This document shows, one piece after another, positions 17,688-27,153 of a stretch of 64,000 nucleotides of DNA. The stretch is from Arthrobacter sp. M4 (lineage in GTDB: Bacteria; Actinomycetota; Actinomycetes; Actinomycetales; Micrococcaceae), in assembly GCF_020251205.1 (NCBI RefSeq), contig NZ_JAIWYX010000008.1:1-64000 (forward strand), read 5' to 3'. Made by a program: the position numbers and the translations under genes. Each line of letters begins with the position of its first letter. The first letter of the stretch is position 1. The notes beneath the pieces were generated by a model. That model made no database searches. It worked only from the letters and a program-made list of their open reading frames with translations, and had not been told where the DNA came from.

Positions 17688-19154
17688 ATGATCCCCCTTC
17701 TCAATACGCTGGCGGTTAGTGCCGCCGACGCGCCTGCCATCAAGCCGGCGGTAGAGCTCGGCACGCCGTTGCTGCTCGCTATCGCCGCCGCAGGCATCGC
17801 GCTGCTGTTGGTGCTGATCATCCGCTTCAAGGTCCAAGCTTTTGTTGCCCTGCTCGCCACCAGCATCCTGGTTGGCGTCGCTGCGCAGATCCCGCTTAAG
17901 GACATCTTCACGGTTGTCACCAACGGAGTGGGCAGCACCATGGGCAAGGTTGCGCTGCTCATTGCCCTGGGCGCCATCCTCGGCCGCATGATCGAGGTTT
18001 CCGGCGGTGTGCAGTCGCTGGCCACGCACTTCACGGAGAAACTCGGCGCCAAGAGGGTTGCGATTGCGCTGACCGCCGTCGGCTTCCTTGTCGCCATCCC
18101 CGTGTTCTTTGAAGTCGGCGTTATTGTGCTGGTGCCGATCGTCTACGCTTTCGCGAAGATCGCCAACGTGCACCCCGTGAAGTTCGGCCTGCCCATGGCC
18201 GGCATCATGCTGTCCATCCACGTGGCCGTCCCGCCGCACCCGGGCATCGTTGCCGGCGCCGGCGTGTTCGGCGCGGACATTGGGCTCATCACGCTCATCT
18301 CCCTGCTGATTTGCGTCCCGCTCGGCTTCCTGTCCTACTGGGTGGCCAGCATCATGAACCGCAAGGACTACGAACTCCTCCCCGGCATCAAAGCCCAGGT
18401 GGACGAATTCGGTTCGAAGTCCCTGATCCACGCAGGCCACGTCGGTCCCGGCGCTGCAACCATCGCTCCGCCGCGTCCGGGCCTGATCATCTTCCTGATC
18501 GCAGCCCCGATCGTACAGATCCTCCTCGGCACCATCGGAACGCTCACCCTTGACAAGAAGGACTTCTGGTACGGCGTCGCATCGTTCGTCGGCAACCCGT
18601 TCTTCGCGCTCCTGGTGGCTGTAACGCTGTCCTTCTTCCTGCTTGCTGTCCGTCGCCGCTGGTCCATGAAGGAAACCGGGGAGATCTTTGAGGATGCCCT
18701 GCCGCCGATCGCTTCCATCCTGATGGTCGTCGCCTCGGGTGGCGTGTTTGGTGAAGTCCTCCGCACGTCGGGCATCGGCGCCGCACTGTCCACCACCCTG
18801 GACAGCCTTGGCCTCCCGATCATCGTGCTCGGCTTCATCATCTCCCTGGCCCTCCGTGCCGCCCAGGGCTCCGCGACGGTCGCCATCGTCACGACGACGG
18901 GCCTGCTCACGTCCGCGGTCAGCGCCGGCGGCTACACTCCTGCGCAGATCGCAGTGATCGTCATCGCCATCGGCTTCGGCTCGCTGGGTCTTTCCCACGT
19001 CACTGACGCAGGCTTCTGGACCGTGGTCCGTTACTACGGCCTCACCGTCTCAGACGGCCTCAAGACCTGGACTGTCCTCACCACCATCCTCGGCCTGGCC
19101 GGCTTCGTGCTGACCTACGTCGCTTGGATCCTGGTGGGAGGTTTGGCCCACTAA
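17688..19154 (+). CDS. GntP-family acid-sugar permease
   Basis: A 488-residue membrane protein with about 12-14 hydrophobic segments. It carries GntP signatures such as FFEVGVIVLVPIVYAFA, the PPHPGIVAGA loop and SVAVGG-type C-terminal helices (QGSATVAIVTTTGLL). Family members import gluconate and related aldonates with protons. The ATG at 17688 has AAAGGAG nine bases upstream; an ATG at 17667 contains that site. The stop overlaps the aldolase start (TAATG). It presumably takes up the acid sugar processed by the adjacent enzymes. Confidence 0.9.
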   Translation: MIPLLNTLAVSAADAPAIKPAVELGTPLLLAIAAAGIALLLVLIIRFKVQAFVALLATSILVGVAAQIPLKDIFTVVTNGVGSTMGKVALLIALGAILGRMIEVSGGVQSLATHFTEKLGAKRVAIALTAVGFLVAIPVFFEVGVIVLVPIVYAFAKIANVHPVKFGLPMAGIMLSIHVAVPPHPGIVAGAGVFGADIGLITLISLLICVPLGFLSYWVASIMNRKDYELLPGIKAQVDEFGSKSLIHAGHVGPGAATIAPPRPGLIIFLIAAPIVQILLGTIGTLTLDKKDFWYGVASFVGNPFFALLVAVTLSFFLLAVRRRWSMKETGEIFEDALPPIASILMVVASGGVFGEVLRTSGIGAALSTTLDSLGLPIIVLGFIISLALRAAQGSATVAIVTTTGLLTSAVSAGGYTPAQIAVIVIAIGFGSLGLSHVTDAGFWTVVRYYGLTVSDGLKTWTVLTTILGLAGFVLTYVAWILVGGLAH

Positions 19155-20017
19155 TGCGCGCCAAACTCGACGAACTGGTCACCTCTGCCCTCAGGCAGGG
19201 ATCCGCGGTTCCGGCCTTCACCTGCTACGACTTCACCACTGCCTTGGCCGTGGTGGCCGCTGCGGAGGAGGCTGGCCGGAGCGTGATCCTGCTGGTTGCC
19301 CCGAAGACCGCCGCTACTCCCAGCGGCCTGCGCCTGATTGCGGCGCTCCGGGCACTCGCCCACGACGCTTCCGTTCCGGTCTGCGTGCAGCTGGACCACG
19401 CTTCGGACCTGGCGGTCATCGTGGACTCCGTTGCCGTAGGAGCGGACGCGGTCCTGGTGGACGGCTCAAGCCTGCCGTTCGAGGACAACATCGCCCTGGT
19501 GCGGGCGGCCCGGGCGACCTTGGACGCCAAAGGCTTTCCCGGCGTCGTATTTGAAGCGGAACTGGGCGGCCTGGCTGGCGACGAGGACCGGGCATTCGCG
19601 TCCGATTCCGCCGGGCATGACGCCGCTGGCCTCACCGATTCATCCCAGGTTGAGGAGTTCGTTGTCCGCACCGGCGCGCAGCTCCTGGCTGTTGCCGTCG
19701 GGAATGTCCATGGCAAGTACAAGGGGGAGCCGCGGCTCCGCTGGGATGTCCTGCAGGACATCGCGGTACGCACTCGGATCCCGCTGGTGCTGCACGGTGC
19801 TTCCGGCATCCCGGCCGACGAGCTGGTGAAGGCTGCATCAATGAACGTGGGCAAGGTGAACTTCAACACCGAACTGCGCACGGGCATCCTAGCCACACTG
19901 GAGGCTGAAACCGCTTCCCACCGGGCCGACGGAGAGAACCTTCAGGGATTGCTCGGCCGCTGGACCTCGTCGGCGTCCGCGTTCGCCGGAACCACGCTGC
20001 AGACACTCAGCCGCTAG
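19154..20017 (+). CDS. class II fructose-bisphosphate-type aldolase
   Basis: A 287-residue zinc aldolase of the FbaA/GatY/KbaY family. Visible residues are QLDHASD with Asp81 and His82, Glu134 in FEAELG, NVHGKYKG with His186 and VLHGASG with His214. The start overlaps the permease stop. It should split a phosphorylated keto acid or ketose into dihydroxyacetone phosphate (or a related product) and an aldehyde. The known threonate/erythronate pathways instead use OtnC, a decarboxylating AraD-like protein, plus the isomerase OtnI; neither is seen here. This suggests a different acid-sugar substrate. Confidence 0.87.
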   Translation: MRAKLDELVTSALRQGSAVPAFTCYDFTTALAVVAAAEEAGRSVILLVAPKTAATPSGLRLIAALRALAHDASVPVCVQLDHASDLAVIVDSVAVGADAVLVDGSSLPFEDNIALVRAARATLDAKGFPGVVFEAELGGLAGDEDRAFASDSAGHDAAGLTDSSQVEEFVVRTGAQLLAVAVGNVHGKYKGEPRLRWDVLQDIAVRTRIPLVLHGASGIPADELVKAASMNVGKVNFNTELRTGILATLEAETASHRADGENLQGLLGRWTSSASAFAGTTLQTLSR

Positions 20018-20078
20018 GCGCCACTCAGCCGCTGCGGTGCTCAACAGAACTGTCATACAGGGAGGCTAGGATCAGCTT

Positions 20079-20471
20079 ATGGTCCTGGCCTCCCTGCTTT
20101 TTGCGTCCATTGCGGCGCTACTGCACGTTTACATCTTCACCATGGAGTCGCTGACCTGGACGCGGCCGGCAACATGGAAACGCTTCGGCGTCGCCAGCCA
20201 GAACGACGCCGAGACCACCCGTCCGCTGGCCTACAACCAGGGCTTTTACAACCTGTTCCTGGCGGTTGGCGCCTTTGTGGGGATCGTCATGGTGGCGGTA
20301 GGGCGGCCGATGATCGGCTGGACACTCGTGTTCAGCTGCTGCGGTTCCATGCTCCTCGCCGCTTTGGTCCTGGCCGCCAGCGGCCGCAAGTACCTCCGCC
20401 CCGCAGCCATTCAGGGTACGACGCCGTTGATCGCCGTCGTACTTGGCCTCCTGGCCGTAGGGCTGGGTTAG
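20079..20471 (+). CDS. DUF1304 family membrane protein
   Basis: A 130-residue integral membrane protein with four predicted helices. The conserved family features are HVYIFTMESLTW near the N-terminus and AYNQGFYNLFLA in the second helix. The function of DUF1304 is not established. An AGGAT ribosome site precedes the ATG. It is convergent with the AsnC-family gene, with only 15 bases between their stops. Confidence 0.88.
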   Translation: MVLASLLFASIAALLHVYIFTMESLTWTRPATWKRFGVASQNDAETTRPLAYNQGFYNLFLAVGAFVGIVMVAVGRPMIGWTLVFSCCGSMLLAALVLAASGRKYLRPAAIQGTTPLIAVVLGLLAVGLG

Positions 20472-20486
20472 CATCGGGAGCCCATC

Positions 20487-21491
20487 CTAGTGACCCTCCC
20501 TCCACAGCGGCAGCGGGACTACATCGACCGTCCGGCCATCCTTGTCCAACAAATGACCAAGCCGCTTATAGGTCCGGACTACTGCCTGGCGTGAGAGTAC
20601 GGTGCTGCCCGGTGCCCTTGCCGCCAATTCCCGTTCATGGGCCTGGACTTCCAGATAGTTGCGAACCCATAGGGTCACCAGCAGGTTGTGGGGGCCCAAA
20701 ACTTGTGCGCTTACCCGGCAACTAGGCAGCGCCGCGAAATACTGACCAATGGAATCGACATGGGTGGCCGGAACGTTGAGGCTCAAGGTGACCTCGCGCA
20801 GACCCCGTTGCGCCGCAGCTGACGTGTCACACCGCATCGTTATGTAGCCGGCGCCGAGGAATCGTTCCACCCGCCGTCGTGCTGTCTGGGGCGAGACGCC
20901 GCACGCCGCACCCAACTCCGCCCAGCTGGCCCGGCCATCCTTGGCTAATTCCTCGAGGAGGGCGGCATCCAGCCGGTCCGGTGAATAGGCAGGCGGCGAG
21001 GGTATTGGGGGTTTGGCCATAAGCCTTGCCCGGGCGGGCTCCAGCGTGCCGCTGCGCCAATCGGATGCCTGGCGGTAGAGCTCCGTGACGAAGACAACCT
21101 CCCTTCGGGTCACGCCGGGTAGCTCCGCAAACGAGCCGGTCACAATTGCCATCAGGTCTTCATGGGTGGAGGCGAAGCAGTCCACGAACAGGTCATGCTG
21201 ACCGGACACCAAGGAGACGGTTCCGAAAGCCGGCTCGGCGCAGAGACGTTGGATCAGCGCGTCTTGTTCGGCAGGCGTTGACTGCAGGTTGATAAAAGCA
21301 GACCAGCCCGCACTGAGATATCGCGGTCCGGGAGCCGGGGTGATCCACGCCAGGCCCTGCTCCGCAAGCGAGCTCCAACGCCTAACAACGGTAGGTGCGG
21401 ACAGCTCGAGGACGTCCCCTATTCGGGACCAGTCCGCCCTCGGATTGATCTGGAGGGCATTTACGATTTCGAGATCCAATTCAGAGATCAT
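20487..21491 (-). CDS. duplicated Lrp/AsnC-family regulator
   Basis: A 334-residue regulator built from two AsnC units in tandem. HTH one is at about residues 5-40 (SRIGDVLELSAPTVVRR), and HTH two at about 165-205 (GAACGVSPQTARRRVERF). Each is followed by a ligand-binding RAM domain. This double form is common in actinobacteria. It is divergent from an MFS exporter and an M20 amidohydrolase, so it probably controls them. Start is the ATG at 21491. Confidence 0.87.
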   Translation of the reverse strand: MISELDLEIVNALQINPRADWSRIGDVLELSAPTVVRRWSSLAEQGLAWITPAPGPRYLSAGWSAFINLQSTPAEQDALIQRLCAEPAFGTVSLVSGQHDLFVDCFASTHEDLMAIVTGSFAELPGVTRREVVFVTELYRQASDWRSGTLEPARARLMAKPPIPSPPAYSPDRLDAALLEELAKDGRASWAELGAACGVSPQTARRRVERFLGAGYITMRCDTSAAAQRGLREVTLSLNVPATHVDSIGQYFAALPSCRVSAQVLGPHNLLVTLWVRNYLEVQAHERELAARAPGSTVLSRQAVVRTYKRLGHLLDKDGRTVDVVPLPLWREGH

Positions 21492-21500
21492 GGCAGATTC

Positions 21501-21538
21501 TTTCAAAATTCTGAGTATGAATGTGGATTTTGGTGAAA
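21501..21538. promoter_or_regulatory. imperfect inverted repeat in the asnC-MFS gap
   Basis: TTTCAAAAT (21501-21509) and ATTTTGGTGAAA (21527-21538) form an A+T-rich imperfect inverted repeat upstream of the AsnC-family gene. AsnC-type proteins often bind such A+T-rich dyads. The gap contrasts with the G+C-rich surroundings. Confidence 0.4.
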
Positions 21539-21628
21539 AACGGCCGGTCCACGTTGCCGCGTCCTAACGTGATTCCCGTCACTTCCGAAGTGAACTGTCC
21601 CGAATCACTCCAAGTCTCAAGGAAGCAT

Positions 21629-23050
21629 ATGGCCAACAAAACAGCCCCACCGGCCACCGAAGCCCTCACTCGCCGAACGATCACCGGCATGATCGTTGCC
21701 ATGGCCCTGGTGGAAGCCCTCAGCGGCGTCACCCAGGGGTACCTCAACCCGATTCTGCCCGCCTTGGGCCCGGTTTTCGCCATCGACGATCCAACCATCA
21801 ACGGCATCTTCCTGATTTCCAACGTCAGTTTTGCGGTGCTCACCCCGATCATCTCCCGGTTTGGCGACAGCTATGGATACCGGTTAGTCCTTCGGTGGTC
21901 CACGGCCGTAGTCGCACTTGGCGTCACCCTGATGGCACTCTGGCCTTCCCTGTGGACCGTGACGCTTGGCGTGGTGATGCTGACCTGCGTTGTTGGGTTC
22001 ATTCCGCTCATGATGGGGATCCTGCGGGTAACTGACCCCACCAGCACCCGCAGGGGAGTGAGCGCCATGATCGGGATGCTGATGATTACGGTCGGCGTTG
22101 GTGGCTTGCTTGCCGGCATCGTTGGGGTCAATGACCCTACGCTCGGTTTTTGGGTAGCGGTGCCCTTCGCCGCTGCGGCCCTGGTTTGCTCCTTCATCCT
22201 GCCCGACGCCGGCTCGCCCACGCATGAGCGGATCGCGCTTGCGCCGCTGATTGCCTGTTCCCTTGGCCTGGTCGGCTTTGTTGTGGCGCTTTCCATGGGG
22301 CCCGAATGGGGTTGGCTGGATGCGCGCACTTTGGGCTCAGGATTGGCCGGACTTGGGTTGCTGGCCTATTGGGTGCGCCTGGATGCCTCCGAGGCACGAG
22401 GGGGGAAGCGGTTCATGGACCTACGCCTGCTAGCCAACCCCCGAATCCGCGCAGTCTCACTCGCCACGTTCTTCTTCGGCTTCGCCTCCATCAGCTACTT
22501 CGGTACGAACGGCATCTTCCTGCATGCCGACCCAGAGACAACGGGCTACGGATTCGGCCTTGGGTCATTCATGATCGCGGTGGTTCTCGCCGTGGCGTCC
22601 GTAGTTTCACTGGCTTCCTCCTTGCTGACTACGCGAGCCCTGAGCATGTTGGGGGAGCGGGTCACGCTGATCCTGGCGGGCACCCTACTGGCGGCCGGTT
22701 TCGTTGTGATGATCGCGGCGCACGCGTCCCTGGTTGGGTACTGCCTTGGTTTCGCGCTCTTCAACGTGAGCCTGGGCATGTATCAGGCCGGAACCCGCGC
22801 GCTCTCGGTGGAAGGCGTGCCGTTGGAAGAGACCTCGACTGCGGCTGGGCTCAACGAACTGGCACTGTCAGTGGGCATCGCCCTGGGCGCAGCCGTCGTC
22901 AAGCTCATTTCTTCCTCGTCCGTGGCGGCCGGACACATTAGCGAGGGCGGACTCACCGCCATCTGGATCGCTCTCGCCGTAGGCGCGCTCATCGCTGCAG
23001 GCGCTGCTTCCCGCTACCCAAAGTTCAATGCAGATCAGGTGATCGTATGA
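21629..23050 (+). CDS. MFS transporter
   Basis: A 473-residue major-facilitator protein with about 14 predicted helices, the count typical of DHA2-type exporters. Its N-terminal half includes the loop motif RFGDSYGYRLVLRW between helices 2 and 3. The ATG at 21629 has an AAGGAAG ribosome site four bases upstream; an in-frame extension to 21521 has none. The stop overlaps the M20 gene start (ATGA), so the two are translationally coupled. Transport of the substrate or product of that amidohydrolase is the simplest model. Confidence 0.87.
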   Translation: MANKTAPPATEALTRRTITGMIVAMALVEALSGVTQGYLNPILPALGPVFAIDDPTINGIFLISNVSFAVLTPIISRFGDSYGYRLVLRWSTAVVALGVTLMALWPSLWTVTLGVVMLTCVVGFIPLMMGILRVTDPTSTRRGVSAMIGMLMITVGVGGLLAGIVGVNDPTLGFWVAVPFAAAALVCSFILPDAGSPTHERIALAPLIACSLGLVGFVVALSMGPEWGWLDARTLGSGLAGLGLLAYWVRLDASEARGGKRFMDLRLLANPRIRAVSLATFFFGFASISYFGTNGIFLHADPETTGYGFGLGSFMIAVVLAVASVVSLASSLLTTRALSMLGERVTLILAGTLLAAGFVVMIAAHASLVGYCLGFALFNVSLGMYQAGTRALSVEGVPLEETSTAAGLNELALSVGIALGAAVVKLISSSSVAAGHISEGGLTAIWIALAVGALIAAGAASRYPKFNADQVIV

Positions 23051-24303
23051 AGGCCACGGCTCCCGGGGTGTCGGACTCGATGGCGGCATCGGCCAGCGCA
23101 GAGGCCCGTCCAAACCGGGTCACGCCCCAAGGTCCCTGCACGGGAGGCAACCTCGATGACCGAGTCGGCGCCGCCGTCGAACGCTGGGAAGGAGACATCC
23201 TTCGCTTGAGCCATGCCATCCACGCCGATCCGGAACTCAGCGGCGAGGAGTTCCGGGCAGCAAAGCGGGTCACCGCGTTGCTGAAGGGTGCGGGCTTCAG
23301 GTTCGACGACGGCCAGCCGGTCCTGCCGGCGTCGTTCAGCGCGCGCTTCGGGACGGGTGAGCTGGTAGTGGCGTTCTGTGTTGAGTACGACGCGCTCCCT
23401 GTTATCGGGCACGCCTGTGGACACAACGTTAATGCGGCGTCGGCGGTTGGTGCCGCCCTGGCGCTTGCAGCAGTGGCCGACGACGTTGGCGTTACGGTCA
23501 AGGTCCTCGGAACTCCGGCGGAAGAATCAACCGGCGGCAAAGTGGAGCTTATCAAGGAGGGCTACTTTGGGGATGTGTCGCTGGCGGTGATGGCACACGC
23601 CGCGGCGGAAGATGTCATCGGCGGGTCGTCGTTGGCAATGAGTATGTGGGACGTGCTCTTCGAGGGCCAGGCTGCCCATGCCGCCGCGGCACCCGAGGAG
23701 GGCGTCAACGCCTTGGATGGGCTAGTTGTCGCACAAACCGCTATCGCGCTGGCACGTCAGCAACTGCCAGCAGGGTCGGTGGTGTCCTTGATAGTCAAGG
23801 AGGGAGGGAGCGCCGTCAATGTCATACCCGATCGGGCACAGGCCAGTGTGGAAATGCGGGCACCCAGCATCACGAACCTACGGGTGATCCAAGAGCGAGT
23901 TCGACGCTGCCTTGAGGCGGGAGCGCATGCGAGTCGCAGCGCACTGACCATCACGCCGTCCGGCAACGACTACGCCGAACTGCGACAGGACCCATTCCTC
24001 TCGGAGGCGTACCGGCGCGCAATGGCTCTGAGGGGACGGGTGGTGGTTTTCGACGACAAGCCAGTGGCCTCGACGGATATGGGCAATGTCTCCCAACTGG
24101 TTCCGAGCATCCACCCAGCGTTGGGGTACGACGTTGGCGGCGCCGCCCACCATACGGCAATGTTCGCTGCCTACGGCGCTTCAGCTTCGGCAGACCGCGC
24201 CGTTCTGGACGGCGCGTTCGGACTTGCGATGGCAGCTGTCGCTGCAGCCATGGATCCTCATCAACGCTCGCGACTGCTTTCGTCGGCCGGTCCTGAATAC
24301 TGA
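23047..24303 (+). CDS. M20-family amidohydrolase/peptidase
   Basis: A 418-residue metal-dependent amidohydrolase related to AbgB, aminoacylase-1-like and indole-acetyl-amino-acid hydrolases. Conserved residues are Glu113 and Asp115 (CVEYDALP), Cys124 and His126 (GHACGHN), and the Glu159-Glu160 pair (GTPAEES). The dimerisation domain is inserted at about 215-330. It should release an acyl or aryl group from an amino acid. The first 35 residues are a hydrophilic extension. It is coupled to the upstream MFS gene. Confidence 0.87.
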   Translation: MKATAPGVSDSMAASASAEARPNRVTPQGPCTGGNLDDRVGAAVERWEGDILRLSHAIHADPELSGEEFRAAKRVTALLKGAGFRFDDGQPVLPASFSARFGTGELVVAFCVEYDALPVIGHACGHNVNAASAVGAALALAAVADDVGVTVKVLGTPAEESTGGKVELIKEGYFGDVSLAVMAHAAAEDVIGGSSLAMSMWDVLFEGQAAHAAAAPEEGVNALDGLVVAQTAIALARQQLPAGSVVSLIVKEGGSAVNVIPDRAQASVEMRAPSITNLRVIQERVRRCLEAGAHASRSALTITPSGNDYAELRQDPFLSEAYRRAMALRGRVVVFDDKPVASTDMGNVSQLVPSIHPALGYDVGGAAHHTAMFAAYGASASADRAVLDGAFGLAMAAVAAAMDPHQRSRLLSSAGPEY

Positions 24304-24426
24304 GGGAGGCTTGGAGGTTCCCCGCCAGACCCACCCGCCCGGACCCGCTGGCCCGGGCGGGTCGAGCGGCGCAAAATGGAGTCAGCAGGCGGCACACCGG
24401 CCGCCGTGCGTCGGTGGGGGAACGGA

Positions 24427-25752
24427 ATGGAGAGCCGAAGGCACATAGGGTTCGTCGCAAGGACCAGGGCGCATGGCACAAGTGCCGATTCCGCGGTTGC
24501 GTCACCGTCCGCGGAAAAATACACCAGTGTGCCGCGGGACGTGGCCATCGACTTTGCGCGATTCATCTGCCTCGCGTTGGTGGTGGTGGGCCATTGCATG
24601 ATGATGAGCCCGGTCCTGAATCCTGATGGAACAGTGACCACAGAAAACACGCTCGCACTGCAGCCCTGGTTTGTGCCGGTGATCTGGATTGTGATGGTCA
24701 TGCCGCTGTTCTTCGTGATGGGCGGTGTCACGGGACTGCAATCCTGGCGGCGCCTGCGCGCACGAGGGGGAACCGGCATCGAATTCGCCCAACTGCGCCT
24801 CCTTCGTCTCATTCGCCCGGCCACAGCGCTCCTCACGTGTATGTTCCTGGGCCTGTGGGCCGCACGGCTTCTCGGGGTGGACCAGCAGGTCATCCAGCTA
24901 ATGGCCAGCGGGGCGGGTATGCCGCTGTGGTTCCTCGCGGCCTATCTGACTGCCCAGTTGGCGGTCCCCGTTCTGGCCCGGCTCCACGATCGCGCGCCCT
25001 GGCTGACTTTGGGCGCGCTTGTAGCGGCCGTGATTGCCGTGGACTGCTTCCGCGGGGCGTTCCCAACATTGGCCTTCATCAACCTTGTTTTCGTGTGGTG
25101 CGCAGTCCAACAGCTTGGGTTTCTTCTTGCCGACGGTGCTGCGGACCGGCTCAGTCGAACCCAGTTGGTGGCGGTTGTGGCCGGAAGCAACCTGGTCCTG
25201 GGCGTCGTGACCGGCCTTGACCTCTACACGGGCAACATGCTGGTGAACCTGAATCCTCCCAACCTTTGCTTGTTCCTTCTGGGGATTTCCCAGGCAGCGA
25301 CGTTGCAATTGCTTCGGCCCGGGATGGAGTGGCTGATGTCCGTTCAGTGGATCCAGGCGATGGTGTCGGTGTCAGGGCGAAGGGCAATGACCATCTACCT
25401 GTGGCATTTGCCTCTTTTGGTTGCCTTGTCCGGTGTCCTGCTACTGACGGATTTCCCGAAGCCGGCTGCCACTACCGCTGGATGGTGGTGGGCGCGGCCG
25501 CTGGTCCTCATCGCCGTGATCGGGTTGCTGATACCCGTCCTTGCTGTATTCGGGAGGCTTGAGGACCGGCCGATCGCGGGTCCGCACAGCAGACGCCGGC
25601 CTGGCGCCGCGGTGGTGACTGCCGTCGTCGTGGTTTTTGTCCCGGTAGTGGATGCCGCGCTGAACGGACTGACGCTTGGTCTGCTGGGCGGGGGAGCGGT
25701 GTGCTTCGCCCTCGCCGTGCTGTTGTTGGGGCGCGTTCCCGCGAGGGCGTGA
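24427..25752 (+). CDS. acyltransferase-3-like membrane protein
   Basis: A 441-residue membrane protein with about ten helices. It has the acyltransferase-3 opening pattern RDVAIDFARFICLALVVVGH, including the catalytic-type His, then an FFVMGG motif and late IYLWHLPLL. Such enzymes transfer acyl groups to extracytoplasmic sugars, peptides or lipids. The ATG at 24427 is preferred (GGGGGAACGGA upstream); an ATG at 24376 would add 17 residues. It is followed by a small GC hairpin near 25801-25819. Confidence 0.78.
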   Translation: MESRRHIGFVARTRAHGTSADSAVASPSAEKYTSVPRDVAIDFARFICLALVVVGHCMMMSPVLNPDGTVTTENTLALQPWFVPVIWIVMVMPLFFVMGGVTGLQSWRRLRARGGTGIEFAQLRLLRLIRPATALLTCMFLGLWAARLLGVDQQVIQLMASGAGMPLWFLAAYLTAQLAVPVLARLHDRAPWLTLGALVAAVIAVDCFRGAFPTLAFINLVFVWCAVQQLGFLLADGAADRLSRTQLVAVVAGSNLVLGVVTGLDLYTGNMLVNLNPPNLCLFLLGISQAATLQLLRPGMEWLMSVQWIQAMVSVSGRRAMTIYLWHLPLLVALSGVLLLTDFPKPAATTAGWWWARPLVLIAVIGLLIPVLAVFGRLEDRPIAGPHSRRRPGAAVVTAVVVVFVPVVDAALNGLTLGLLGGGAVCFALAVLLLGRVPARA

Positions 25753-25899
25753 CGTTCCTTCCCACTTACTGGTTTGCAGACGGAACCCCGAACGTACGGA
25801 AAGCCCTGAAGCCGGGCTTGGCTACTGCCCGCCGAAGGCAATAACTGGGCATGGGCGTCGTGGCTCCATTGTGTGCGTGTGGCTGGTGCGGCTGGCGGC

Positions 25900-26238
25900 T
25901 TAGGCCACTCCGCTCCACTGGGGAGTGCGAGGATGGCGGACCGGCTTCAAACGCGTGTGGAAATCGTTCGGCGCAGCGCACTGATCCTTCTCAAGCGTTC
26001 GGGCAGGTAGCTGACGGGGTGCCGGCAAGGGCGCAGCCGGTTGAACTGCGGTTGCCTTCGGACAGAGGTCGGTGATCAGGCCCATGCCTGCGTACTCACG
26101 CACTGCGCTGATCCCTGCGACTGCCGCGGCCTTGTCGGGGAACGCCATGGAGAGCGCCACCACGGTCCCGTCGGGAGCCTTGAGTCGGAATCGGAAACTC
26201 GCGTCAACGTCAACAAACAATTCAAACGTGCCGGCCAT
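25900..26238 (-). CDS. DUF1508 (YegP-like) protein
   Basis: A 112-residue protein. The first 65 residues form a DUF1508 unit (FELFVDVDASFRFRLKAPDG then KAAAVAGISAVREYA). The remaining tail is Pro/Arg-rich and probably disordered. DUF1508 proteins are small stress-associated or unknown-function proteins. The ATG at 26238 has a GGGAGGA ribosome site; the upstream in-frame start at 26262 would bypass it. Confidence 0.8.
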   Translation of the reverse strand: MAGTFELFVDVDASFRFRLKAPDGTVVALSMAFPDKAAAVAGISAVREYAGMGLITDLCPKATAVQPAAPLPAPRQLPARTLEKDQCAAPNDFHTRLKPVRHPRTPQWSGVA

Positions 26239-26554
26239 GCTGTCCTCCCGATCTGGCGGCACGTCCTAGGTGGCGCCTCTGCCTACGAAGCGGCCACGGA
26301 CTGCGGCAATGCGGTCCGTCCCGCTGGATGGGTGGTACTGAACACTTGATGAAGAGTCTTTCGCAATGAGGTCACATGCCGCTAGACCTATTGCGTAACC
26401 CCTTTGTAAAAACCTTGCAACGGCGTGCGCCCGCGTCGGGTGGGCGGGCCGGAGTGGCGTGCTCCTGTGGCGTCGGGCCGGTTGAAGGACTGACCGACTT
26501 CCGCCTGGATGAGTCGCCATTGCAACGGTCCGTTTTAAGTGCAAGGCTCGATCC
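26239..26554. other. 316-base divergent gap, no gene seen
   Basis: The stretch between the DUF1508 gene and the GNAT gene holds their promoters. Short open frames cross it on both strands, but none has a ribosome site with protein-like composition. No clear palindrome was found. Confidence 0.5.
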
Positions 26555-26914
26555 ATGACTGAGTTCACGGTACGCGACGATGCTGAGCCCTTCAGCGCGA
26601 ATATCACCACAGTCAGGAACGACAAGTTCCATCGCTATGAGTTGCGCGTGAACGGCGAACTGGCAGTCTATTCGCAATTTATGGATCGGCCAGGGCACAT
26701 CGACTTCATCCATACCGTGACCGCTGAGAAGTTCAAGGGGCGGGGCTTGGCGAAGATCCTGGCCCACTTCGCCTTGGACGATGTGATCGCCGCGGGCAAG
26801 CGGATCATTCCGCACTGCCCGTTCATGGCGTCCTATCTCCACAAGCATGAGGGCTACGAGCTCTCCGTTGACTGGCCGGCGGAGCCCCCGGAGGGTGAAC
26901 CGGGCAACGAATAG
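26555..26914 (+). CDS. GNAT-type N-acetyltransferase (YjdJ-like)
   Basis: A 119-residue acetyltransferase of the short YjdJ/Gcn5-related group. The sequence shows YELRVNGELAVYSQF, IDFIHTVTAEKFKGRGLAKIL with the acetyl-CoA loop (KGRGLA), and PHCPFMASYLHKHEGY near the C-terminus, as in family members. The substrate is unknown. A canonical terminator follows, so it is monocistronic. Confidence 0.88.
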   Translation: MTEFTVRDDAEPFSANITTVRNDKFHRYELRVNGELAVYSQFMDRPGHIDFIHTVTAEKFKGRGLAKILAHFALDDVIAAGKRIIPHCPFMASYLHKHEGYELSVDWPAEPPEGEPGNE

Positions 26915-26931
26915 CATCTCAAGGCAAAATG

Positions 26932-26968
26932 CCCTGCGCCGCCGGACCCCGGTGGCGCAGGGTTTTTT
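26932..26968 (+). terminator. Rho-independent terminator
   Basis: A 9-base stem CCCTGCGCC (26932-26940) pairs with GGCGCAGGG (26954-26962), directly followed by six T residues (26963-26968). Confidence 0.9.
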
Positions 26969-27041
26969 ACGTCTCCTGAGCCCAGCGTTCCATTTTGGCT
27001 GAGCGTGCATCAGCTCCTCAAAACTGTGAATTTTGAATCAA

Positions 27042-27059
27042 ATGAGAAAAGATTCTTGA
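27042..27059. promoter_or_regulatory. candidate operator of the ATGAGAA/TTCTCAT regulon, weak copy
   Basis: ATGAGAA-AAGA-TTCTTGA keeps a full left half-site and TTCT of the right half. It lies 95 bases upstream of the idnO-like gene. Better copies are at 33304, 38227, 38357 and 38467. Confidence 0.45.
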
Positions 27060-27153
27060 TTTCTCTCCGTCCCGCTTCTACGCTTGAAACAAAGCCTTTC
27101 GACCCCCGCAGTGAGGCATTGCCGCCTCGGTGAATCCGATGAAAGAAGTGCAG

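Noticed and set aside
17670..18998. Minus-strand open frame of 442 codons opposite the GntP permease gene
   Set aside because: The composition (Asp, His, Arg, Gln) is that of an antisense frame to a membrane protein. The plus strand has clear GntP motifs and coupling to the aldolase gene.
26372..27010. Minus-strand open frame of 212 codons across the GNAT gene
   Set aside because: It crosses a canonical plus-strand terminator and is antisense to a clear acetyltransferase gene.
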